A stretch of DNA of 64,000 bases, taken from assembly GCF_040438925.1 (NCBI RefSeq), contig NZ_CP159258.1:3238001-3302000 (forward strand), given 5' to 3'. Source of the DNA: Pseudomonas sp. MYb327. GTDB taxonomy: Bacteria > Pseudomonadota > Gammaproteobacteria > Pseudomonadales > Pseudomonadaceae. The position numbers and the translations under genes are program-made. This document shows, in pieces, positions 17,159-28,119 of this stretch; within the stretch, counting starts at the first letter, position 1; every line of letters begins with the position of its first letter. Under the pieces are notes generated by a model. That model had not been told where the DNA came from, ran no database searches, and worked only from the letters and a program-made list of their open reading frames with translations.

Positions 17159-18325
17159 CTACAGCTCTTTCAACACCTCGTCCGCCCTGCCGCCCTCGCG
17201 CTGGATCACCAGATGGATAAAGTGCAGCTTGGCGATCACCGCTGGCGGCAGCACGAAAGGATAGAAATCCGGCTGCCCCATGCTGCGTGATAGCTCATTG
17301 AGCATACCGGCGAGTTCGATCCACGCATTGACGAACGACAGAAACGCCGCGCCGCCGGGATGCTGCGGATCGTAAAGAGCGCTTGGAGGAAACGGCTGAT
17401 AGTCGAAATCCATCTCCCGGGCGCTCATGCCGAATCCGAGCGCGGTGTCCACCGCGTCCATCATGTGCAGGTAGTGTGCCCAGGTTTCCGCCCAGTCTTC
17501 CCAGGGGTGCATGGTCGCGTAGGCGCTGACGTAATGCTGTTGCCAGTCGAGCGGCGCGCCTTGCTGATAATGCCGCTCAAGCGCCTCGGCGTAGCTGGCA
17601 CGCTCATCGCCGAACAGGCCGCGAAACGGTTCGAGCCAATCACTGGTGGCGATCAGCCGATCCCAATAGTAATGCCCCACTTCATGACGAAAATGCCCAA
17701 GCAGGGTGCGATAAGGTTCGTGCATCTGCACCCGCACCTGCTCGCGATGGGCATCGTCGGCCTCTTTGATATCGAGGGTGATCAAGCCGTTGGCGTGGCC
17801 GGTGGTGGGTGCGTTGCCTTCAAAATCGACACCGATAACATCGAAGGCCAGGCCCGCGTCTTCATCGACGTTTTTTGGGATGACCCGCAAACCGAGGCTG
17901 ACCAACTGCGCGACCAGACGACGCTTGGCGGTTTCCACCTTGCGCCAGCGATCATGGTTTTCGGCAATCGACAGATCCGGGATGGTGCGATTCAGGCTAC
18001 AGGCGACGCACAGCACATCGTGATCATTGGCGGACAGCAGCCAGTTGCAGGCGGCCGGGGAATCGAGGTTGGCGCAGCGGCGCAAGACACCCGCTTCGGG
18101 ATCGACGTCGAGCAGCCAGGTGTCAGGTTGCAAGCCTGGTTGTAGCGAGGACAAGCGACTCTGCTCCGGTTGATAGCCCAAGGCCGCGGAACAGGCCAGA
18201 CACTGGCTGTTGCGGAAGAACAGCGACTGCCCGCAACGGCAGGACCAGATTTTGCTGTTACGCGAGCTTTCACCCATAAACGGGGCGGCGATGCGCGAGC
18301 TGAGCTGCTCGAAGAAACGGTACAT
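17159..18325 (-). CDS. Putative zinc-binding metallopeptidase with N-terminal zinc ribbon
   Basis: The 388-residue protein begins with a zinc-ribbon (WSCRCGQSLFFRNSQCLAC, four cysteines in residues 29-45). The second half contains the zincin motif HEVGHYYW, followed about 60 residues later by conserved HPWEDWAETWAHYLHMMD with a further Glu and His that could complete the site. This matches the bacterial 'putative zinc-binding metallopeptidase' family. GGAGAG lies 6 bases before the ATG. The substrate is unknown; the protein has no signal peptide and should be cytoplasmic. Its place between ffs and ligA agrees with the usual Pseudomonas arrangement. Confidence 0.88.
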   Translation of the reverse strand: MYRFFEQLSSRIAAPFMGESSRNSKIWSCRCGQSLFFRNSQCLACSAALGYQPEQSRLSSLQPGLQPDTWLLDVDPEAGVLRRCANLDSPAACNWLLSANDHDVLCVACSLNRTIPDLSIAENHDRWRKVETAKRRLVAQLVSLGLRVIPKNVDEDAGLAFDVIGVDFEGNAPTTGHANGLITLDIKEADDAHREQVRVQMHEPYRTLLGHFRHEVGHYYWDRLIATSDWLEPFRGLFGDERASYAEALERHYQQGAPLDWQQHYVSAYATMHPWEDWAETWAHYLHMMDAVDTALGFGMSAREMDFDYQPFPPSALYDPQHPGGAAFLSFVNAWIELAGMLNELSRSMGQPDFYPFVLPPAVIAKLHFIHLVIQREGGRADEVLKEL

Positions 18326-18416
18326 GGCGATCTCTCCCTGGGGCTTGCCAAGACTAGATCATCGCTGCGCCGGGATCGTTCCGTTGTGTACTACCCACTC
18401 GAAGTAAAGAACCCAC

Positions 18417-18545
18417 TGTGGCGAGGGAGCTTGCTCCCGCTCGGCGGCGCAGCCGTCGCAAAACCAGGACATGCGGTATGCCTGGTAAATGCGGTGATTG
18501 GATGGGGCTGCTTCGCAGCCCAGCGGGAGCAAGCTCCCTCGCCAC
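18417..18545. repeat. REP/BIME pair between the zinc peptidase and ligA
   Basis: Two 23-base arms at 18419-18441 and 18522-18544 (core GGGAGCAAGCTCCC) are exact inverse copies and enclose about 80 bases with two smaller hairpins. This is the fluorescens-group REP pair. A close relative is found on the other side of ligA at 20,993-21,125. Confidence 0.9.
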
Positions 18546-18556
18546 CGGGAATTGCA

Positions 18557-20960
<2,404 letters not shown>

Positions 20961-20992
20961 TCTGAATCACAGTAGCTCAAGGCTATGGACAG

Positions 20993-21125
20993 TGTGGCGA
21001 GGGAGCTTGCTCCCGCTCGGCGGCGTAGCCGTCGTAAATCCTGCAACCTCGAAGTACCTGGCACGACGAGGTCAATGGCCTTGGGGCCGCTTCGCGACCC
21101 AGCGGGAGCAAGCTCCCTCGCCACA
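20993..21125. repeat. REP/BIME pair between ligA and zipA
   Basis: Inverse 20-plus-base arms with the GGGAGCTTGCTCCCGC core lie at each end, enclosing a spacer of about 85 bases. Arms and inner CTCGGCGGCG(T/C)AGCCGTCG are almost the same as in the pair at 18,417-18,545, while the middle of the spacer differs. Confidence 0.9.
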
Positions 21126-21134
21126 AAAGCGACC

Positions 21135-21989
21135 TTAGCGCTTCTGCGTCAGGGCGCGGCGCTCGAACTCGACGATGCGCTGACGGTAGTGCTCGATCGT
21201 TTGCGCGGTCAGCACGCTGCGCTGGTCGTCTTTCAGTTCGCCGTTCAGCTCCTGGGACAATTTGCGCGCCGCCGCCACCATCACGTCGAAAGCTTGCTTC
21301 GGATGACGCGGACCTGGCAGACCGAGGAAGAAGCTCACCGCCGGAGTGCTGAAGTGGTCGATGTCGTCCAGATCGAAAACACCAGGCTTCACCGCGTTGG
21401 CCATGGAGAACAGGACTTCGCCGTTACCTGCCATGCTTTCGTGGCGGTGGAAGATGTCCATTTCGCCGAAGCGCAGACCGCTTTCCAGAATGTTCTGCAA
21501 CAGCGCCGGGCCCTTGAAGCCGGCCGCGTCACGGCAGATCACGCTGATGACCAGCACTTCTTCCGCTTGTGGCTGCTCTTTGTCGCTCACCGCCGGCGAA
21601 GCCTTGGTGTCTTCCGGAAAATCGTCGTCACGGCTGCTGAAACTCGGGCCGCCATCCAGATCCAGACTAAGGTTCATGTCGCCTTGCGATGGCTCACCGT
21701 GACCACGCTTGCCGCGCTTGGTACCGGATTCACGAGGCTCACGTGCCGGCATGCTCACCGATGGCAAATCGTGCTCGTCCAGCTGCGGCTCCTTATGGGT
21801 ATCCAATACACGTGGCGGGCCCAACAGCTCGGCGCTGGTGTCCTCGTCCGGTAGGTTGGACAGGTTTCGATCAAGACGGAACTTCAGTTTTCCCTTGCCG
21901 CCGCGCATACGGCGCCAGCCATCGAAAAGAATACCGGCAATGACAATAATGCCGATGACGATCAGCCACTCGCGCAGACCGATTTCCAT
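21135..21989 (-). CDS. zipA: Cell division protein ZipA
   Basis: The 284-residue protein tethers FtsZ to the inner membrane during early septation. It has the inverted ZipA layout: an N-terminal membrane anchor ([21 protein letters not shown]) with almost no periplasmic part, a basic patch, a charged low-complexity linker of about 110 residues, and the C-terminal FtsZ-binding domain ([20 protein letters not shown] to the end) of about 140 residues. It follows smc on the same strand after 258 bases. The gene stops 10 bases from the REP pair. Confidence 0.96.
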   Translation of the reverse strand: MEIGLREWLIVIGIIVIAGILFDGWRRMRGGKGKLKFRLDRNLSNLPDEDTSAELLGPPRVLDTHKEPQLDEHDLPSVSMPAREPRESGTKRGKRGHGEPSQGDMNLSLDLDGGPSFSSRDDDFPEDTKASPAVSDKEQPQAEEVLVISVICRDAAGFKGPALLQNILESGLRFGEMDIFHRHESMAGNGEVLFSMANAVKPGVFDLDDIDHFSTPAVSFFLGLPGPRHPKQAFDVMVAAARKLSQELNGELKDDQRSVLTAQTIEHYRQRIVEFERRALTQKR

Positions 21990-22017
21990 GTAATCCCGTG
22001 CCTCTATAAAAAATGCT

Positions 22018-22047
22018 GAAAAATAAGGGGTTTACAACCTGTAAACC
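22018..22047 (-). terminator. Hairpin with T-rich tail between smc and zipA
   Basis: GGTTTACA and TGTAAACC form an 8-bp stem around a 3-base loop at 22029-22047. On the minus strand it is followed by CCTTATTTTT. It sits 28 bases upstream of zipA and could end smc transcripts. Confidence 0.5.
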
Positions 22048-22247
22048 GCTTTAAAACGTGGCGCCAACTCTATGTTCTGACAGGCGTTTTGCCCACGTAT
22101 ACGAAAAATTGACATTAAACTAGCACGACCAAAGGCAACTTTACACCGTCTGTCACAATGGCTTCAGCGAATATGTCGATTTGCCAGCAAGTCAAGACAG
22201 GTTAAAAAGTCTTACAACTAAAAAACACCTGCCCTACAAGCGCCAAC

Positions 22248-25200
22248 TCAGGCATCCACCATCGCCATCGCCTCCTCGACATCCACCGCCACCAGACGCG
22301 AGCATCCCGGCTCGTGCATCGTCACCCCCATCAGCTGATCGGCCATTTCCATGGCGATCTTGTTGTGGGTGATATAGATGAATTGCACCGATTGCGACAT
22401 CTCCTTGACCAGCCGGGCGTAGCGTCCAACGTTAGCGTCATCCAGTGGCGCGTCAACTTCATCGAGCATGCAGAACGGTGCCGGATTCAACTTGAAGATC
22501 GCAAAAACCAGGGCCAATGCGGTCAGGGCTTTTTCGCCACCGGAGAGCAAATGGATGGTGCTGTTCTTCTTGCCGGGCGGCTGCGCCATGATCGTCACCC
22601 CTGTATCGAGTAGATCTTCGCCCGTCAGTTCCAAATACGCGCGCCCTCCACCGAAAACTTTTGGGAAAAGCGCCTGTAAACCGCCGTTGATCTGATCAAA
22701 GGTATCTTTGAAACGGTTGCGGGTTTCCTTGTCGATCTTGCGGATCACGTTCTCCAGCGTGTCGAGTGCTTCCACCAGATCGTCGTTCTGCGCATCCAGA
22801 TAACGTTTACGCTCGGATTGTTGCTGGTATTCGTCGATGGCCGCGAGGTTGATCGCGCCGAGACGCTGAATCCGCGCGGCAATGCGTTCAAGCTCTTCCT
22901 CGGCAGCCTTCTCGCTGGCCTCGGCAGTCAGCGTGGCGAGCACGCCGTGCAGGTCGTAACCGTCTTCGAGCAACTGATCCTGCAACGCCTTGCGCCGCAC
23001 CGTCAGGGCTTGCCATTCCATTCGCTGCTGTTCGAGTTGGCTGCGGATCAACTGGGATTGTTGTTCGGCCTGCGTACGACGCTTCTCGGCCTCGCGCAGT
23101 TCGCGGTCGGCGTCTTCGAGGGCGATCTGCGCGGTCTTGAGTTCTTCGTCGACTGTCATGCGCTTGTCGAGCAACTCTTCAAGTTTCAGGCGCAGCTCTT
23201 CCAGCGGTGCCTCGCCCTCTTCCAGATTGAGGCTCAACTGCTCGCGCTTTTCGGTCAGGCGCTCGGACTGCATTTCCAGGCGTTCAAGCGCCTGCCGCGT
23301 CGAGTCGTGCTGGGCCTTGAGCGAACCCAGGCGCACCGCCAATTGATGGGCGTGATCCTTATGTTGCCGGGCTTCCTGACGCACACGATCGAGGCGCTCG
23401 CGCAGGCTGTCGCGCTGGGCCAGCAGCAACTCGCGCTGCTCGGTGTCCAGCGCCATGCTGTCGAGGGCTTCCTGCAGTTGCAGGCGCGCTTCGCCGATGT
23501 TTTCGTGCTCCAGAGCACGCTGTTCGCCCAACTCTTCAATCTCTTCATCAAGACGCGTGCGGCGCAGGGTCAACTGCTCGGCCTTGGCTTTACCGGCCGA
23601 AAGTTGAGCTTTCAATTCTCCTTGCTGACGCGCTTCGTCTTGCAGCAAACGACGCAAATGTTCGCGGCCGTTTTCCTGCTGACGCTGTTGCGCCCGCAGG
23701 TTTTGCAATTCGGTTTCCAGGGTTTCGACGGCCGCTTCGCGCTCTTCGCGCTCAATGCTCAGTGTCTGGATTTCCTGGCCACGGGCGAGCATGCCGCTTT
23801 CGGCTTCGCTGGCACGTCGCACCCGCAGGAAATGCCTGCCGACCCAATAGCCGTCGCGGCTGATCAGGCTCTGGCCGACGGTCAATTGACCGCGCAAAGC
23901 CAAGGCCTGTTCGAGGCTGTCGACCGGTTTGACTTGCCCCAGCCATGGTGACAGATCGATCTGCGCCTCGACCTTGTCAAGCAAGCTGCCGGGCACGCGC
24001 ACACCATCGGTAGCCGGGCTGAGCAAGCGCAGATCGCCCTGGGTAAACCCGGACAAATCGAAATCGTTGAAATCATCCACCAGCACCGCTTGCAGGTCGG
24101 CGCCGAGCACGGTTTCCACCGCCAGCTCCCAACCGGCTTCAACCTTCAGGCCTTCAGCCAGGCGCGGGCGATCCTCCAGATGCTGGTCGCGCAACCATTC
24201 GGCGGTGCCGGTTCCAGGATCTAGCGCGGCTTGTTGCAGGGCCTCCAAGGATGCCAGCCGACCATTAAGACGCTGCAAATCACCCTGAGCCTGTTGCTGC
24301 GCCGTCAGCGCGTGTTGCAGTTGCTGGCGCAGTTGCTCGAGCTTCTCGACCTGAGCTTGCTCACTGGTCTGCAAATCCTCGAGGGTTGCCTCGGATTCAG
24401 CGAGCTGCTCGCTGAGCTCCATGATCGCCGCATCTTCCGGATCTGCCGAGAGCAAGGCGCGCTCTTCGCCGAGGCGTTTCTGCCGATCGGCCAGACGCTC
24501 AAGACTGGTTTCGAGCTGCTGGATGCGCGACTGCTGAACCTCAGCCTGACGCCGCGGTTCGGCGGCGGTCAGGTTGAAGGTGTCCCACTGCTCCTGCCAG
24601 CCATGCATGGTGGTTTCGGATTCTTCCAGGGCGGCGGCGGCCTCTTCGGCGGCGGCGCTGGTGACTTCCTGCTCCGGCGTGAGCATGTCCAGCTCTTCGC
24701 CAAGGGTCAGCAGCAACGTGCGGTCGTGGCCCAGGTGAGATTCAGTTTCCAGACGCGCGCGCTCAGCTTCTTTAAGATCGTCCTGCAACTGACGCAATCG
24801 CTGCTGGCCGTGCTGGATGCTCTGCTCGACCCGGGCGATGTCGCCGCCGACCGAATAGAAGCGTCCCTGCACCAGATTGAAGCGTTCGGACAGGTCATGG
24901 TGCCCGTCACGCAAGCGTTCGATGCTGGCATCGGCATTGCGCTGCTCGGCCACCAGCGCTTCGAAACTGATTTCCTGGGTGCCGATGATCGCTTCGCGCT
25001 GGCCGACCTGTTCGTTCAGATCCTGCCAGCGCAGGGCCGACAGTTGTGCCTTGAGCTGACGCTCTTCGCCTTTGTATTCCTGATATTTCTTCGCCGCCTC
25101 GGCCTGGCGGTGCAAGCGTTCGAGCTGGCGCTCCAGCTCTTCGCGCAGGTCGGTCAGGCGGGCGAGGTTTTCGTGGGTGCGGCGGATACGGTTTTCGGTC

Positions 25201-25736
25201 TCGCGCCGGCGCTCCTTGTACTTGGAAATCCCCGCCGCTTCTTCGATGAAGTTGCGCAAATCCTCAGGTTTGGACTCGATCAGCTTGGAGATCATCCCTT
25301 GCTCGATGATCGAATAGCTGCGCGGGCCGAGGCCGGTGCCGAGGAAGATGTCGGTGATGTCGCGACGACGGCATTTGGTGCCGTTGAGGTAATAGGTGGT
25401 CTGGCTGTCGCGGGTCACTTTGCGGCGAATGGAGATTTCCGCGTAGGCGGCATATTCGCCGAGCAGTGTGCCGTCGGAGTTATCGAACACCAGTTCGATG
25501 CTCGCCTGGCTCACCGGCTTGCGGCTGGTCGAGCCGTTGAAGATGACGTCGGTCATCGACTCGCCGCGCAGGTTCTTGGCCGAGCTCTCGCCCATCACCC
25601 AACGCACGGCGTCGATGATGTTCGACTTGCCGCAACCATTGGGCCCGACCACCGCCGCCATGTTACTGGGGAAGTTCACCGTGGTCGGGTCGACGAAGGA
25701 CTTGAACCCCGCCAGCTTGATGCACTTGAGCCGCAA
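22248..25736 (-). CDS. smc: Chromosome segregation ATPase SMC
   Basis: The 1162-residue protein organises and segregates the chromosome as an ABC-type dimer. Walker A GPNGCGKSNIIDAV lies near residue 32, then a long coiled coil rich in Glu, Gln, Arg and Leu, a hinge in the middle (GLKVEAGWELAVETVLGADL), the returning coil, the signature LSGGEKALTALAL, and Walker B FCMLDEVDAPLDD. The start is a TTG, supported by the conserved MRLKCIKLAGFKSFVD N-terminus. It lies 2 bases after the stop of the GntR gene, so translation may be coupled. Partner ScpA/ScpB genes are not in this window. Confidence 0.97.
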   Translation of the reverse strand: MRLKCIKLAGFKSFVDPTTVNFPSNMAAVVGPNGCGKSNIIDAVRWVMGESSAKNLRGESMTDVIFNGSTSRKPVSQASIELVFDNSDGTLLGEYAAYAEISIRRKVTRDSQTTYYLNGTKCRRRDITDIFLGTGLGPRSYSIIEQGMISKLIESKPEDLRNFIEEAAGISKYKERRRETENRIRRTHENLARLTDLREELERQLERLHRQAEAAKKYQEYKGEERQLKAQLSALRWQDLNEQVGQREAIIGTQEISFEALVAEQRNADASIERLRDGHHDLSERFNLVQGRFYSVGGDIARVEQSIQHGQQRLRQLQDDLKEAERARLETESHLGHDRTLLLTLGEELDMLTPEQEVTSAAAEEAAAALEESETTMHGWQEQWDTFNLTAAEPRRQAEVQQSRIQQLETSLERLADRQKRLGEERALLSADPEDAAIMELSEQLAESEATLEDLQTSEQAQVEKLEQLRQQLQHALTAQQQAQGDLQRLNGRLASLEALQQAALDPGTGTAEWLRDQHLEDRPRLAEGLKVEAGWELAVETVLGADLQAVLVDDFNDFDLSGFTQGDLRLLSPATDGVRVPGSLLDKVEAQIDLSPWLGQVKPVDSLEQALALRGQLTVGQSLISRDGYWVGRHFLRVRRASEAESGMLARGQEIQTLSIEREEREAAVETLETELQNLRAQQRQQENGREHLRRLLQDEARQQGELKAQLSAGKAKAEQLTLRRTRLDEEIEELGEQRALEHENIGEARLQLQEALDSMALDTEQRELLLAQRDSLRERLDRVRQEARQHKDHAHQLAVRLGSLKAQHDSTRQALERLEMQSERLTEKREQLSLNLEEGEAPLEELRLKLEELLDKRMTVDEELKTAQIALEDADRELREAEKRRTQAEQQSQLIRSQLEQQRMEWQALTVRRKALQDQLLEDGYDLHGVLATLTAEASEKAAEEELERIAARIQRLGAINLAAIDEYQQQSERKRYLDAQNDDLVEALDTLENVIRKIDKETRNRFKDTFDQINGGLQALFPKVFGGGRAYLELTGEDLLDTGVTIMAQPPGKKNSTIHLLSGGEKALTALALVFAIFKLNPAPFCMLDEVDAPLDDANVGRYARLVKEMSQSVQFIYITHNKIAMEMADQLMGVTMHEPGCSRLVAVDVEEAMAMVDA

Positions 25737-25738
25737 GA

Positions 25739-26398
25739 TCAGGCGTCCGTCAGGGCGGAGATCACCAGATCGCAGCTGCGCTGACCGTAAGCGGTCAGCA
25801 CTTCGCGGATCTGTGCAAAGTCACGGGCGATCACGGCGGCGAGCAAGCGCTCGAACAGTTCCAGGTACTCGCTCATCGAGGCCTTGCGCTGATCCAGGGC
25901 AAGGAAATAGGCACGGCTCATGGCCGGTTGCAGATTTTCGACGGTTTCCTGCAAGTACGGATTGTTGGCGAACGGATACGTGGCACGCATCACATTGAAG
26001 CTGTCGTCAACAAAGCTGTGAATGTCCTGACGTTCGTAGCTGGCTGTCAGGCGCTGCTGAATCTGCACGAACGGCGCCAGGTCGGCCTGGACTTTCCAGC
26101 CATCGGCCACGGCGTTGGCGAGCAGGATGTACATCTCGCCCATCAGCGTGCACAGGCTCTGCACCTTGTGCGCGGTGAGTTCGGTCACATGGGCGCCACG
26201 TCGCGGCAGGATCGCGATCAGGTGGCGACGTTCAAGAATGAGCAAGGCCTCGCGAACCGATCCGCGGCTGACATTGAGGGCCAGCGTGACCTTCTGTTCC
26301 TGGATGCGCTCCCCGGGCTTCATTTCGCCGCGAATGATGCGTTCGGCGAGGTGGTGAGCGATTTGCTCGGCGAGGCTATCCGGCGCCTTGAACGTCAT
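25739..26398 (-). CDS. GntR-family regulator, FCD subfamily
   Basis: The 219-residue protein has an N-terminal winged helix (LAEQIAHHLAERIIRGEMKPGERIQ and VSRGSVREALLILERR) and a C-terminal helical FCD ligand-binding domain. AAGGA lies 5 bases before the ATG. It is transcribed with smc and away from xdhA. Two TGAC-N6-GTCA sites in the 266-base divergent gap make it a candidate regulator of the xanthine dehydrogenase operon, possibly responding to a purine breakdown product. This link is inferred from position only. Confidence 0.92.
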   Translation of the reverse strand: MTFKAPDSLAEQIAHHLAERIIRGEMKPGERIQEQKVTLALNVSRGSVREALLILERRHLIAILPRRGAHVTELTAHKVQSLCTLMGEMYILLANAVADGWKVQADLAPFVQIQQRLTASYERQDIHSFVDDSFNVMRATYPFANNPYLQETVENLQPAMSRAYFLALDQRKASMSEYLELFERLLAAVIARDFAQIREVLTAYGQRSCDLVISALTDA

Positions 26399-26569
26399 GG
26401 TTGTCCTTCAAACTCTTCGATCTGCACAAGCGGCGCAGTGTAGCGCAATTGATACGTCATGGCGGAGTGCCCGCCAGGTGGTTTTTGGCACGATTCAAGC
26501 AAAAAGCAAGCTAGCCCACGAGGGTCAATACTGAAGAAACCAGTAGTTAATCGACAAAATGCATTTTCC

Positions 26570-26606
26570 TGACCTTTAAGTCAGAAAATCATTGACCGAA
26601 AAGTCA
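26570..26606. promoter_or_regulatory. Two operator-like sites upstream of xdhA
   Basis: TGACCTTTAAGTCA (26570-26583) and TGACCGAAAAGTCA (26593-26606) share TGAC-N6-GTCA palindromic ends and are spaced 23 bases start to start, about two helical turns. They lie between the divergent GntR gene and xdhA, 59-95 bases before the xdhA start. Confidence 0.6.
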
Positions 26607-26664
26607 GACCTGCTAAATTCGGTTCAAGTCGCTTAACAACAATAATGAGTCTGCGAGGCCTTCC

Positions 26665-28119
26665 GTGATCCAGTTTTTACTAAACCAGGAACTCCGTAGC
26701 GAGCACGCCCTGGACCCGAACCTGACCGTGCTCAACTATTTGCGCGACCATGTGGGCAAGCCCGGCACCAAAGAAGGCTGCGCCAGCGGTGACTGCGGCG
26801 CCTGCACCGTGGTGGTCGGCGAATTGCAGACCGATGGCGATGGCCGCGAACACATTCGCTATCGCAGCCTCAACTCATGTCTGACGTTCGTTTCGTCATT
26901 GCACGGCAAACAACTGATCAGCGTTGAAGACCTCAAGCACAAAGGCGAACTGCACAGCGTGCAGAAAGCCATGGTCGAGTGCCACGGCTCGCAATGCGGT
27001 TTCTGCACCCCTGGCTTCGTCATGTCGCTGTTCGCGCTGCAAAAGAACAGCGACGAACCCGATTCCCATAAAGCTCACGAAGCGCTGGCCGGCAATCTCT
27101 GCCGTTGCACCGGCTATCGGCCGATCCTGGAAGCGGCCCAGCAATCCTGCTGCGGCAAGCAACCAGACCAGTTCGACGCCCGTGAAGCCGAAACCATCGC
27201 TCGTCTCAAAGCCATTGCCCCGACCGATATCGGCGAACTCAACAGCGGTGACAAACGCTGCCTGGTGCCGCTGACCGTGGCCGACTTGGCCGACCTGTAC
27301 GACGCTTATCCACAGGCTCGCCTGCTCGCTGGCGGTACTGATCTGGCACTGGAAGTCACGCAGTTCCACCGCACCCTGCCGGTGATGATCTACGTCGGCA
27401 ACGTCGCTGAAATGAAGCGCATCGAACGCTTTGACGATCGCTTGGAAATCGGTGCCGCCACCGCCCTCTCCGATTGCTATGAAGCGCTTAAGGCCGAGTA
27501 CCCGGACTTTGGTGAATTGCTGCAACGCTTCGCCTCATTGCAGATCCGCAACCAGGGCACCCTCGGTGGCAACATCGGCAACGCCTCGCCCATCGGTGAC
27601 TCGCCACCGCTGCTGATCGCTCTCGGCGCGCAGATCGTCCTGTGCAAGGGCGAAACCCGCCGCACCATGGCGCTGGAAGATTACTTCATCGATTACCGCG
27701 TCACTGCCCGCCAGGAAAGCGAGTTCATCGAGAAGATCATCGTGCCGCGTGCCAGCGCCGATCAGCTGTTTCGCGCCTACAAAGTTTCCAAGCGCCTGGA
27801 CGATGACATTTCCGCCGTGTGTGCTGCGTTCAACATTCGCCTGGAAAACGGCGTGATCGCCGATGCCCGCGTGGCCTTCGGTGGCATGGCGGCGATTCCG
27901 AAACGTGCCAACAGCTGCGAAACCGCGCTGATCGGCTCGCCTTTCAACAACGCCACCATTGAACGCGCCTGCGCCGCACTGGCCGAAGATTTCACGCCGC
28001 TCTCGGACTTCCGTGCCAGCAAGGAATATCGCCTGCTCAGCGCACAAAACCTGCTGCGCAAATACTTCATCGAACTGCAAACACCGCACATCGAGACTCG
28101 GGTGACCGCTTATGTCTAA
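26665..28119 (+). CDS. xdhA: Xanthine dehydrogenase small subunit (Fe-S and FAD)
   Basis: The 484-residue subunit carries electrons from the molybdenum site of XdhB to NAD. The N-terminal plant-type [2Fe-2S] domain has CASGDCGACTVV near residues 39-50. The second [2Fe-2S] domain has QCGFCTPGFV and NLCRCTGYRP near 111-152. The FAD domain begins with LLAGGTDLALE near 222 and includes GNIGNASPIGDSPP. The start is GTG at 26665, with CGAGG 7 bases before it; no ATG fits better. The gene overlaps xdhB by 8 bases. The enzyme converts hypoxanthine and xanthine to urate in purine breakdown. Confidence 0.97.
   Translation: MIQFLLNQELRSEHALDPNLTVLNYLRDHVGKPGTKEGCASGDCGACTVVVGELQTDGDGREHIRYRSLNSCLTFVSSLHGKQLISVEDLKHKGELHSVQKAMVECHGSQCGFCTPGFVMSLFALQKNSDEPDSHKAHEALAGNLCRCTGYRPILEAAQQSCCGKQPDQFDAREAETIARLKAIAPTDIGELNSGDKRCLVPLTVADLADLYDAYPQARLLAGGTDLALEVTQFHRTLPVMIYVGNVAEMKRIERFDDRLEIGAATALSDCYEALKAEYPDFGELLQRFASLQIRNQGTLGGNIGNASPIGDSPPLLIALGAQIVLCKGETRRTMALEDYFIDYRVTARQESEFIEKIIVPRASADQLFRAYKVSKRLDDDISAVCAAFNIRLENGVIADARVAFGGMAAIPKRANSCETALIGSPFNNATIERACAALAEDFTPLSDFRASKEYRLLSAQNLLRKYFIELQTPHIETRVTAYV

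Noticed and set aside
24231..25784. Long plus-strand frame opposite smc, and similar ones opposite ligA, xdhB, rlmKL and ppsA
   Set aside because: They are mirror frames of high-GC codon bias over well-identified genes and show no domains of their own.
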